Below, one piece after another: positions 7,217 through 13,903 of a stretch of 13,903 nucleotides of DNA. The first letter of the stretch is position 1; each line of letters begins with the position of its first letter. The notes under the pieces were generated by a model. It saw only the letters and a program-made list of their open reading frames with translations, made no database searches and was not told the origin of the DNA. This DNA comes from an uncultured Clostridia bacterium (GTDB lineage Bacteria > Bacillota > Clostridia > Christensenellales > CAG-138), in assembly GCA_934633695.1 (NCBI GenBank), contig CAKTYT010000023.1, positions 1 to 13,903 of the forward strand, written 5' to 3'. The translations under genes were made by a program, and so were the position numbers.

Positions 7217-8173
7217 ATGGATATCAATAATTTTGTTTCATACAGGCAGCGTATAACCGAAGCGTGTTCAAAGGCAATCGTCGGAAAGAAGGATGAAATT
7301 ACCCTTGCAGCAGTCTGTTACCTCTGCGGCGGACATCTTTTGCTTGAGGACGTGCCCGGGACGGGCAAAACAATGCTCTTTCGTGCATTCTCCAAAGCAA
7401 CCGGAGGTTCATTCAGCCGTATTCAGTTCACTCCCGATGTTATGCCCAGCGATATAACCGGCATTAATTTTTACAACATGAAGACAGGCGATTTTGAGCT
7501 AAGACGTGGCCCCGTTTTTGCCAACATGGTTCTTGCTGACGAAATAAATCGTGCAACGCCCAGGACGCAATCAAGCCTTCTTGAAGCAATGGCGGAAGCC
7601 CAGGTTTCAATTGACGGCATGACGGAAAATCTTCCTGAACCATTCATGGTAGCCGCAACGCAGAACCCAATAGAATCGTACGGCACATTCCCTCTCCCCG
7701 AAGCACAGATGGATCGATTTATGATGCGGCTGAAGCTCGGCTACATGAACAGACGTGATGAGATCGGCGTTGCAGTACGCCGTGATACAGCCTACATCAT
7801 TGATTCAATTGATTGCATCGTCAGTCAGAGTGAAACGCTCGACCTTCGCGGAAAAATCTCCGGCATCGAAATGAGTGAACCCGTTGCGGATTATCTCATG
7901 GACATTATTGAAAAGACTAGGAATGACTCAAGGCTCAGCATTGGTGCTTCACCTCGCGGCACGATTGCAATGGTTAAAGCATCAAAGATTTACGCCGCCT
8001 TCAACGGCAGGGATTTCGTCATTCCCGAAGACATCAAATTCCTTGCACCGTATGTACTCGTCCACAGACTCCACTTCAAGAACTCCGTCACTACGGATGA
8101 GGCGTGTGCCCTGTTCGCAGAAATGCTCGGAGAAATTCCCGTTCCCAAGGAGGTTTTGGGCGGCAGAGCCTGA
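7217..8173 (+). CDS. MoxR-family AAA+ ATPase
   Basis: A 318-residue AAA+ ATPase of the MoxR group. These are chaperone-like ATPases commonly encoded beside DUF58 and von Willebrand factor A-type proteins and thought to act on maturation of partner proteins. Visible motifs, counted from this start: IVGKKDEI near 21-28, Walker A PGTGKT (47-52), Walker B LADEINR (106-112), sensor 1 ATQNP (147-151), then LPEAQMDRF carrying the arginine after the sensor, and a C-terminal lid with ASPRGT. Length matches the family. An in-frame ATG at 7205 would add four residues but has AGG immediately against it. The ATG at 7217 has AGGA 11 bases upstream and is preferred. It is the first gene of a three-gene unit. 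Confidence 0.92.
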   Translation: MDINNFVSYRQRITEACSKAIVGKKDEITLAAVCYLCGGHLLLEDVPGTGKTMLFRAFSKATGGSFSRIQFTPDVMPSDITGINFYNMKTGDFELRRGPVFANMVLADEINRATPRTQSSLLEAMAEAQVSIDGMTENLPEPFMVAATQNPIESYGTFPLPEAQMDRFMMRLKLGYMNRRDEIGVAVRRDTAYIIDSIDCIVSQSETLDLRGKISGIEMSEPVADYLMDIIEKTRNDSRLSIGASPRGTIAMVKASKIYAAFNGRDFVIPEDIKFLAPYVLVHRLHFKNSVTTDEACALFAEMLGEIPVPKEVLGGRA

Positions 8174-8191
8174 TGCATCCCGTTTTTAAAT

Positions 8192-9310
8192 ATGGTAATA
8201 TTTTTTGTAATTGTTGCAGTCGTTGCAATCGTGCTTCAAAGGATCTCACTGCGAAACGCTGCAAAAAAAGACAATATTTTATATTCCTGCAAGCCAAGCG
8301 TCCCCGGCTGCGAACCGGATGAGGAGTTCACTGTTTTCAGTACGATAACAAATCTCTCCGTACGCCCTTCCCCCGTGCTTCGTATCGAAGAACGCTTTCC
8401 AAAGCAGCTCAATATTGCAAGCTCCCACGATTTTAACGTCAAGGTCAGCGGCGATCACCGCATATTCGTCAGCACGGCAACAATAAGGGGCAGGCAGCGT
8501 GTCAAGCGATACCTTACTGCATCGATAGGCAGACGCGGCGAGTATTGTTTTTCCTTTGCAGAATTCCATGCGGGAGATTTCCTCGGTTTCAATGAAGTCG
8601 ATTATTTTAAGGACAACAGGGAATTTATTGTTATTTATCCTCATTTGATTGAAAATGCGGATTTTCTTAAAACATTCACCGATACTTTCGACAGTATTGC
8701 AATGAGAAGGCGGCTGCTTGAAGACCCTATTTCCGTTCGCGGCTATCGCGATTATACGGGACGCGAGCCCATGCGTGCAATAAGCTTTAAACAGTCTGCT
8801 GTCCGAAACAGGCTCATTGCCAAGGAATACGACCCGACATGGCAGGAATCGGTAACTATTATTTTGGACACGCAATATCACGGCAAATACGACTTTCATG
8901 TAAGACGCCAGGAGTTCTGTTTCAGTGCCGCACGCACCGTCTGCGAGGCACTCGAAGAGAGGGGACTTGAATACCGATTGGTTACAAATGCCATTATCTC
9001 GGATGGAATTTCTTCCTTTTACAGTCCGGGCGGCAAAGGTCCCGCTTATCGAAAAATTCTGTACGGTTTGGGCAGTGCAAAAAATGGTGAAACCTGCTCC
9101 GTCGGCGAATTGATTTCAAGCACCTGCACGGGCAGTCTGCGTGAAAAAACAGTTATTTTTATCGCTACACGCCGCAATGCCGAAGTCAATTCAGCTCTTT
9201 CAAGGCTCAAACGCAGTATGGGAACTGATGTTGTTGAAGTTTTTGCTGAGGACTGCGATATTGACGCCTTCGTTCCCGACATAGGTGAGAAAGGAGAGAA
9301 ATATGAATAA
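8192..9310 (+). CDS. DUF58 domain-containing membrane-anchored protein
   Basis: A 372-residue protein with one N-terminal membrane segment (residues 1-16) and a long soluble part. The DUF58 signature lies at about 183-214, where RGYRDYTG, then AISFKQSAVRNRLIAKEYD, corresponds to the usual R-x-Y-x-x-G-D ... I-x-W-x-x-S-A-R pattern. Here the Asp after Gly and the Trp are replaced by Arg and Phe. The following strand VTIILD (221-226) begins a vWA-like fold, but the metal-site D-x-S-x-S is not kept (DTQYH). DUF58 proteins are regularly paired with MoxR ATPases; their function is not settled. The ATG is 18 bases after the moxR stop in the same reading frame. It lacks a ribosome binding site at normal spacing, the nearest being AAGGAGG at 8147-8153, so coupled re-initiation is likely. 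Its last 8 bases overlap the next gene. Confidence 0.85.
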   Translation: MVIFFVIVAVVAIVLQRISLRNAAKKDNILYSCKPSVPGCEPDEEFTVFSTITNLSVRPSPVLRIEERFPKQLNIASSHDFNVKVSGDHRIFVSTATIRGRQRVKRYLTASIGRRGEYCFSFAEFHAGDFLGFNEVDYFKDNREFIVIYPHLIENADFLKTFTDTFDSIAMRRRLLEDPISVRGYRDYTGREPMRAISFKQSAVRNRLIAKEYDPTWQESVTIILDTQYHGKYDFHVRRQEFCFSAARTVCEALEERGLEYRLVTNAIISDGISSFYSPGGKGPAYRKILYGLGSAKNGETCSVGELISSTCTGSLREKTVIFIATRRNAEVNSALSRLKRSMGTDVVEVFAEDCDIDAFVPDIGEKGEKYE

Positions 9311-10595
9311 ATTTCTTCGTATCTCCTTTATAACGGGCTTTACAGGCACCATTCTTTCGCTGCTTATTCAAAGCATAACGGGCTATGCCTATCCCATCTG
9401 GTGTTATATTGCAATATATATCGGCACGCTGCTGTTCATGCTGAACATGATTATCCCATCACTTGAAAGCAGGCGTGTACCACTCCGGATATGCGGCATA
9501 GCCGCCGCCGTTCTCGGCAGCCTTTTATTGCTCTCCTACCCTGTTTCACACCTCATCTGTAATTTACTCATGACGGTGTTAAGCTTTTCGCTTGTATTCA
9601 TTCTCAGATACAATACGATTCATCGGGACTTCGTATCGAAATTTAGTTTCTCCCTTGTCGTGTTTGCGGTAGTGTACAGCGTATTTGCTCTTTTCAGCGG
9701 TGAAACTGGATATAACCTTTTTGACGGTAATGTTGTTAAGCTTGCAATTGCCAACTCAATCCCGTTCCTTGTTATTACGCTTGCAATGGGCATACTCCTG
9801 CTCAGAGGTCTTCGAGCGTCTTCTGCTGTCGTAAACGAAAAGGAATTTAACCGCCGTCAGCTTAGAGATACCCTGATTTTCTTCGGTGCGTGCGTCATCG
9901 TCTGGGGGACACGCCTGCTCAAGGGCATCGAGTTGCTTGCGAAATTTCTCTTTGCTGATGTAATTATTCCGTTGCTTATGCGCATAAGCGATTTGCTTGG
10001 CAAGATTGAGGAGGCTCTTGTGAACCGCAATCAGGTCACTTCCTCTCCGTCTCCTGTCAACCCCACGCCTTACCCTACAAAAGAGATTACGCCGCTTCCC
10101 GAACTCACACCTTCAGCGACGCTGACACCCGGGCAAGTAGTCGACAATTCTGAAAATATGATAGAAACGCTTATGTACATCATATTGGGCATCGCAGTGG
10201 CGTTCGTGCTCTTTATCATTCTTACCAAGCTTCTCAAGCAGGGCGACAGGGGAAAAGACATGGGTTATCCCAATGAAACGAGCGAGGATATCGGCGAAAT
10301 TGAGCAAAAGCCGAAAGAAAAACCTCTTTCCCGCCGCATGCGTGAGCCGAGGCTCCGTATTCGTTATATTTACTCAGAGTTCATGGCGTACATCAAACGC
10401 CGCGGCGGACAAGTCGTCCCTTCCGACACATGCTCCGACGTTGAATCGAGTGCGAAAGCCGTAACCTACAACAGGCAGGATGACATCACCGCTCTCTCCG
10501 ATACATACAGGAAGGCAAGATATAACCTTAACAGCGAAGTTACAGCCGATGATGTCAAAGAAGCAAAAAAACACTTCAACTCTATTAAGGACTGA
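9303..10595 (+). CDS. Multi-span membrane protein with DUF4129-like C-terminus
   Basis: A 430-residue membrane protein. Hydrophobic segments lie at about residues 6-26, 29-51, 63-79, 82-102, 114-132, 149-168 and 189-205, with a further one at 289-309. A Pro/Thr-rich segment at about 246-280 (SSPSPVNPTPYPTKEITPLP and on) probably forms an exposed linker outside the cell. The C-terminal cytosolic tail (about 350-430) has IRYIYSEFMAYIKRRGG, then ITALSDTYRKARYN, matching the DUF4129 pattern common next to MoxR and DUF58. The GTG at 9285 would add six residues, but AAAGGAGA lies 6-13 bases before ATG 9303, so the ATG is chosen. It overlaps the DUF58 gene by 8 bases, indicating translational coupling. 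Such units often also encode a transglutaminase-like protein; none follows here. Confidence 0.78.
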   Translation: MNKFLRISFITGFTGTILSLLIQSITGYAYPIWCYIAIYIGTLLFMLNMIIPSLESRRVPLRICGIAAAVLGSLLLLSYPVSHLICNLLMTVLSFSLVFILRYNTIHRDFVSKFSFSLVVFAVVYSVFALFSGETGYNLFDGNVVKLAIANSIPFLVITLAMGILLLRGLRASSAVVNEKEFNRRQLRDTLIFFGACVIVWGTRLLKGIELLAKFLFADVIIPLLMRISDLLGKIEEALVNRNQVTSSPSPVNPTPYPTKEITPLPELTPSATLTPGQVVDNSENMIETLMYIILGIAVAFVLFIILTKLLKQGDRGKDMGYPNETSEDIGEIEQKPKEKPLSRRMREPRLRIRYIYSEFMAYIKRRGGQVVPSDTCSDVESSAKAVTYNRQDDITALSDTYRKARYNLNSEVTADDVKEAKKHFNSIKD

Positions 10596-10620
10596 TTTAA
10601 TAGACCCATAAAACTCTTTT

Positions 10621-10667
10621 GACCCGAATGTGCACCTCATTTGTCTCGCATGTTCGGGTCGATTTTT
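10621..10667 (+). terminator. Rho-independent terminator of the moxR unit
   Basis: A 13-bp stem (10621-10633 with 10648-10660, two G-U pairs) and a 14-base loop are followed by GA and five T (10663-10667). It begins 25 bases after the stop codon. Confidence 0.85.
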
Positions 10668-10735
10668 CGATGCAGACCTACTCCCCTGCTCCGCAGAAAC
10701 GGCTCCACCCACTTCAGAAATCCGCATTAATTCAA

Positions 10736-10785
10736 AGTAAATCAAAAGACTGCCGCAAGCAGCTTAAGTGCATTGCAGCAGTCTT
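10736..10785 (-). terminator. Terminator of the cohesin-dockerin gene
   Basis: On the minus strand, arms 10778-10785 and 10746-10753 form an 8-bp stem, extended inward by four more pairs after one mismatch. TT within the arm, TTGATTTACTTT and further T-rich sequence follow. It lies 16 bases past the stop codon, back to back with the moxR-unit terminator between the convergent genes. Confidence 0.7.
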
Positions 10786-10801
10786 GTGTTCAATTAATAG
10801 C

Positions 10802-13585
10802 TCAGCCCAAGATACCGAGTGCGATACGAATTGCAATCAGTGCATCTGTCGAGTTCACGGCACCGTCGCCATTGACGTCGGCAGCGGCATTCTGTCCGCC
10901 GATAAGACCGAGACCCATACGCATTATCGTTATTGCATCGGCTGCCGTAACAGTGCCATCGCCGTCAACGTCCCCCCTGAGTCCATAAAGTGCGGTTACG
11001 GTCAAATCACAGGTTATTACGCTGAAATCAACATCCCAACCGCTAAAGTAATAGTTATCTCTCACGGGAGCGTCAGGAGCAACCGCACCGCTGCCATGCT
11101 CAACAGTCTGAGTGCTGAGAAGCTCTCCATCCCAATCAACAAATGTTACCGTGTAGGTGTTTATTGTCAATGTTGCATTGAGAACGAGGTTCTCCGCGGG
11201 CATTGTGGCAGGTATGTCCCAACCGCTGAAAGTGTAGCCGGTGGGTACGCTGTACTCAGGTGCTGTTACTACATCACCATAATGATAGGTCTGCGTTGCG
11301 TAGAACTCACCATTTACGTTGTAGGTAATGGTGTAATCGTTTCGTGTCAATGTTGCATTTACAACAAGGTTCTCCGCAGGCATTGTGGCAGGTACATCCC
11401 ATCCGCTAAAGGTGTAGCCGGTGGGTACTTCATAGGCGGGTGCTGTTACTACATCACCGTAGTGATAAGTTTGTGTTGCGTAGAACTCGCCGTTTACGTT
11501 GTAGGTAATGGTGTAATCATTCTGCGTCAATGTCGCATTGAGAACAAGGTTCTCCGCAGGCATTGTGGCGGGTATGTCCCAACCGCTGAACGTATAGCCG
11601 GTGGGTACGCTGTACTCGGGTGCTGTTACTACATCACCATAATGATAGGTCTGCGTTGCGTAGAACTCGCCATTTACGTTGTAGGTAATGGTGTAATCAT
11701 TCTGCGTCAATGTTGCATTTACAACAAGGTTCTCCGCAGGCATTGTGGCAGGTACATCCCATCCGCTAAAGGTGTAGCCGGTGGGTACTTCATAGGCGGG
11801 TGCTGTTACTACATCACCGTAGTGATAAGTTTGTGTTGCGTAGAACTCGCCGTTTACGTTGTAGGTAATGGTGTAATCATTCTGTGTCAATGTTGCATTG
11901 AGAACAAGGTTCTCAGCAGGCATTGTGGCAGGTATGTCCCAACCGCTGAAAGTGTAGCCGGTGGGTACGCTGTACTCAGGTGCTGTTACTACATCACCGT
12001 AATGGTAGGTCTGCGTTGCGTAGAACTCACCGTTTACGTTGTAAGTAATGGTGTAGTCGTTCTGTGTCAGTGTTGCATTGAGAACAAGGTTCTCAGCAGG
12101 CATTGTAGCAGGTACCTCCCAGCCGCTGAAGGTGTAACCCGTGGGTACGCTGTACTCAGGTGCTGTTACTACATCACCGTAATGGTAGGTCTGCATTGCG
12201 TAGAACTCACCGTTTACGTTGTAGGTGATGGTGTAATCGTTCTGTGTCAGTGTCGCATTGAGAACAAGGTTCTCAGCAGGCATTGTGGCAGGTATGTCCC
12301 AACCGCTGAAAGTGTAGCCGGTGGGTACGCTGTACTCAGGTGCTGTTACTACATCACCGTAATGGTAGGTCTGCGTTGCGTAGAACTCACCGTTTACGTT
12401 GTAAGTAATGGTGTACTCGTTCTGCGAATACTGTGCCATTACAACGAGATTGGAAGTCACGTTTGTAAAGTCCTCGTCCCAACCGACAAATGTATATCCG
12501 ATGCGTTCGGGAGCTTCCGGTGCAGTTGCAGCTGAGCCTTCTTCAACCTCCTGTGCTGCTAGAACCGTTCCATCCCAACTGATAAATTGCACTGTATAGA
12601 TAACAGGAGGCTCGACCACCGTTATACTTCCGTCAGTCGCATTGAAAGGTATCGGCTTTGCCGTCATTTCACCGATGGGCAGGGAATTAAATTCCTTCAC
12701 CTCGAGTCTCAGACTTATATTCGTTCCCGGAGCAGCAGTATCATCCACATGAAATTTCATTGTGAAGATAGTGCCGTTTTCGGAAAAAGTTTCGCTGGGC
12801 ATAATGCACATAAATGCAATGTTTCCCACAATGGAATCCTCCGCAACGATCGTTCCGCCTTTTTCAAGCATAGCCTGCCACACTTCGCCCATAATCGGAT
12901 TTTCGCCGACGGGCGTTATCAGCGTTTCATCATAATACACATGTGTCGTCAAGGCATGTGCGTTAAATTCGCCGCTGACCGTAAAAGCAACGGTCACATC
13001 CTCGCCCGGAATTGCCTCGACAGAGCTCACGGCAAACTCAACGGGAATAACCTCCGGTACGGTAACATTGATCGAACCGTTTGCGGTCGTAAAACCAATT
13101 GGGGTTCCGGCCTCGTCACCTATGGGAACGCTGTTGAACTCAGTTACTTCCACAGTCAATTCGATACTCTCATTCTCGTCAATGTTTTCATTTACAAGAA
13201 AATCCATTCCGAAAAGTACACCGCTGCCGTTGAAATCTTCTGTCGGCATAATGCAGATAAACCCAACCTTACCGGGATTTGCGACATTCGTTAGAACTGT
13301 ACCTTCCTTATCGAGCATTTCCATCCACACTTCGCCCTTTGTCAGCTTATCGGATGCATAGGTCAGCTTCGTGCTGTCCCAATGGACAAAAACTGTCAGT
13401 GTGCTTGCGGAATACTCTCCGTCAATCGTCAGCTCGACGTGAGCTTCGGAACCGGGTTCTGCCTCGACCGTGCCAACGGCAAAGCTCACCGGGTTTTCAC
13501 TCTTTTCAATTGCGGCATACGCAGCCACATTCATAGCACTCATCATGAGTACAATGCTCAGCAAAACAGCAAATATTTTCTTCAT
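10802..13585 (-). CDS. Secreted scaffoldin-like protein: two cohesin-like modules, nine InlB-type repeats, dockerin
   Basis: A 927-residue secreted protein. Residues 1-25 are a signal peptide (AAYA-A). Two homologous cohesin-like modules follow, at about 33-175 and 182-324. Each opens with VEFAVSSVEAIPGE-type strands, has a GEVWQAMLEKGGT and FMCIMPSE core, and ends in an EFNSLPIG ... DGSITV strand; type I cohesins bind dockerins. Residues 329-387 are one diverged InlB-type repeat, 390-809 are seven nearly identical 60-residue repeats (GYTFSGW core), and 810-867 are a ninth diverged one. Residues 871-927 are a type I dockerin (DVDGDGTVTAAD and DVNGDGAVNSTD). Cohesin plus dockerin on one chain is the layout of an adaptor scaffoldin; the repeats would act as a long stalk. 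No LPXTG, SLH or other cell-wall anchor is present. Strong AGGAGGT site upstream. No clear promoter in the 80-base gap, so it is probably co-transcribed with the preceding dockerin gene. Cohesin assignment is by pattern. Confidence 0.8.
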   Translation of the reverse strand: MKKIFAVLLSIVLMMSAMNVAAYAAIEKSENPVSFAVGTVEAEPGSEAHVELTIDGEYSASTLTVFVHWDSTKLTYASDKLTKGEVWMEMLDKEGTVLTNVANPGKVGFICIMPTEDFNGSGVLFGMDFLVNENIDENESIELTVEVTEFNSVPIGDEAGTPIGFTTANGSINVTVPEVIPVEFAVSSVEAIPGEDVTVAFTVSGEFNAHALTTHVYYDETLITPVGENPIMGEVWQAMLEKGGTIVAEDSIVGNIAFMCIMPSETFSENGTIFTMKFHVDDTAAPGTNISLRLEVKEFNSLPIGEMTAKPIPFNATDGSITVVEPPVIYTVQFISWDGTVLAAQEVEEGSAATAPEAPERIGYTFVGWDEDFTNVTSNLVVMAQYSQNEYTITYNVNGEFYATQTYHYGDVVTAPEYSVPTGYTFSGWDIPATMPAENLVLNATLTQNDYTITYNVNGEFYAMQTYHYGDVVTAPEYSVPTGYTFSGWEVPATMPAENLVLNATLTQNDYTITYNVNGEFYATQTYHYGDVVTAPEYSVPTGYTFSGWDIPATMPAENLVLNATLTQNDYTITYNVNGEFYATQTYHYGDVVTAPAYEVPTGYTFSGWDVPATMPAENLVVNATLTQNDYTITYNVNGEFYATQTYHYGDVVTAPEYSVPTGYTFSGWDIPATMPAENLVLNATLTQNDYTITYNVNGEFYATQTYHYGDVVTAPAYEVPTGYTFSGWDVPATMPAENLVVNATLTRNDYTITYNVNGEFYATQTYHYGDVVTAPEYSVPTGYTFSGWDIPATMPAENLVLNATLTINTYTVTFVDWDGELLSTQTVEHGSGAVAPDAPVRDNYYFSGWDVDFSVITCDLTVTALYGLRGDVDGDGTVTAADAITIMRMGLGLIGGQNAAADVNGDGAVNSTDALIAIRIALGILG
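11166..12420 (-). repeat. Tandem array of seven 180-bp units inside the scaffoldin-like gene
   Basis: Seven head-to-tail units of exactly 180 bp (60 codons), with no length change, encode the InlB-type repeats. Copies starting near 11341 and 11701 share a variant (AYEVP, DVPA, VVNA) and are identical over 179 bases (11346-11524 against 11706-11884). The copies at 11881 and 12241 are also almost identical. The array therefore has a 360-bp higher-order period. The units flanking the array are diverged. Confidence 0.95.
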
Positions 13586-13614
13586 TTTTACCTCCTGGTT
13601 TTGTTTGTCTTTGA

Positions 13615-13644
13615 GTCATGCGAAGACCGTTTTCTCCGCATGAC
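13615..13644. promoter_or_regulatory. Strong intercistronic hairpin upstream of the scaffoldin-like gene
   Basis: Arms 13615-13626 and 13633-13644 pair over 12 bp (one G-U on the minus-strand RNA) with a 6-base loop. The T-rich run follows it on the plus strand (13645-13655), not on the minus strand where both flanking genes lie. As a terminator it would stop only antisense transcription. On the minus-strand transcript it is a leader or intercistronic hairpin, ending 19 bases before the AGGAGGT site. Confidence 0.6.
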
Positions 13645-13665
13645 CCTTTTGTTTTGCCCAACTGT

Positions 13666-13903
13666 TTACATTCCGGAACTGATTCCAATCACCCTCCTCA
13701 TTACAAGGATTGCGTCAACTGTATTGACAAATCCATCATTATTGAAGTCGGCAGCGGCCAGCTGTTCGGGAGACATCACCGCATCAGAAACTCCGATCAC
13801 ATACCTCATAACAAGCAATGCATCAGTTGCCGTGACATCTCCATCGGCATTCGCATCACCCGAATTGGGTATTGGACCGTACTTTGCGAGAACGGCCATA
13901 TTT
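13666..13903 (-). CDS. Dockerin-containing protein, C-terminal part only (runs off the window)
   Basis: The reading frame is open to the window edge, so the gene's 5' part lies beyond 13903; the internal ATG at 13899 is probably not the start. The visible 78 or so residues end in a type I dockerin: GDANADGDVTATDALLVMRY, a linker DAVMSPEQLA, then a second calcium loop DFNNDGFVNTVD followed by AILVMRRVIGI and a short tail. The catalytic or binding part of the protein is not visible. It lies 80 bases upstream of the scaffoldin-like gene on the same strand, with no terminator in the right orientation between them, so the two are probably one operon. Confidence 0.8.
   Translation of the reverse strand, partial: NMAVLAKYGPIPNSGDANADGDVTATDALLVMRYVIGVSDAVMSPEQLAAADFNNDGFVNTVDAILVMRRVIGISSGM

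Noticed and set aside
8173..8322. ATG overlapping the moxR stop (TGATG) as start of a small protein
   Set aside because: The frame gives a short Cys/Arg-rich peptide inside the DUF58 gene; the nearest AAGGAGG is 19 bases upstream, too far.
11166..12420. CRISPR array or other non-coding repeat
   Set aside because: Units are contiguous 180-bp copies without spacers and encode an uninterrupted protein repeat.
10619..12535. Plus-strand open frame of 638 codons
   Set aside because: It is antisense to the 180-bp repeat array; because the unit is a multiple of three, absence of a stop in one unit propagates through all seven. The product is Cys-rich and repetitive with no ribosome binding site, and it begins inside the moxR-unit terminator.

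Overview
The window looks like chromosomal DNA from an uncultured Clostridia-type Firmicute, probably from a gut or rumen habitat. The basis is moderate GC, strong AGGAGG-type ribosome binding sites, sigma-A-like promoters, Pro/Thr (TPTPEP-type) linkers, a secreted lipoprotein, and four proteins ending in type I dockerin modules. No rRNA, tRNA, IS element or CRISPR array was seen. The taxonomic placement is inference from style and gene content.

Left part (1-4758, minus strand): a tetR-type regulator sits directly upstream of a secreted 802-residue protein with a caspase/gingipain-like (clan CD) peptidase domain, five InlB-type repeats and a dockerin. A second secreted protein (421 aa) is a separate transcription unit with its own near-consensus promoter and terminator. 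It carries a beta-sandwich-like N-terminal domain, a cleaved-adhesin-like domain and a dockerin.

Middle part (4839-10667, plus strand): an archaeal/eukaryotic-size AspRS gene (TTG start) and a PsbP/DUF1795-like lipoprotein gene form one unit ended by a strong terminator. A second unit, with an extended -10 promoter, encodes a MoxR AAA+ ATPase, a DUF58 protein and a multi-span membrane protein with a DUF4129-like tail, and ends at its own terminator.

Right part (10736-13903, minus strand, convergent with the MoxR unit): a 927-residue protein with two cohesin-like modules, nine InlB-type repeats (seven nearly identical, encoded by exact 180-bp units) and a C-terminal dockerin. It is preceded by the 3' end of another dockerin gene that runs off the window.

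Taken together, the dockerin proteins and the cohesin/dockerin adaptor suggest a cellulosome-like surface assembly, but its cargo here is a clan CD peptidase and adhesin-like domains rather than glycoside hydrolases. In gingipains the peptidase and cleaved-adhesin parts are in one polypeptide; here they are on separate dockerin-bearing proteins next to a cohesin protein. That the cohesins really bind these dockerins is a hypothesis.
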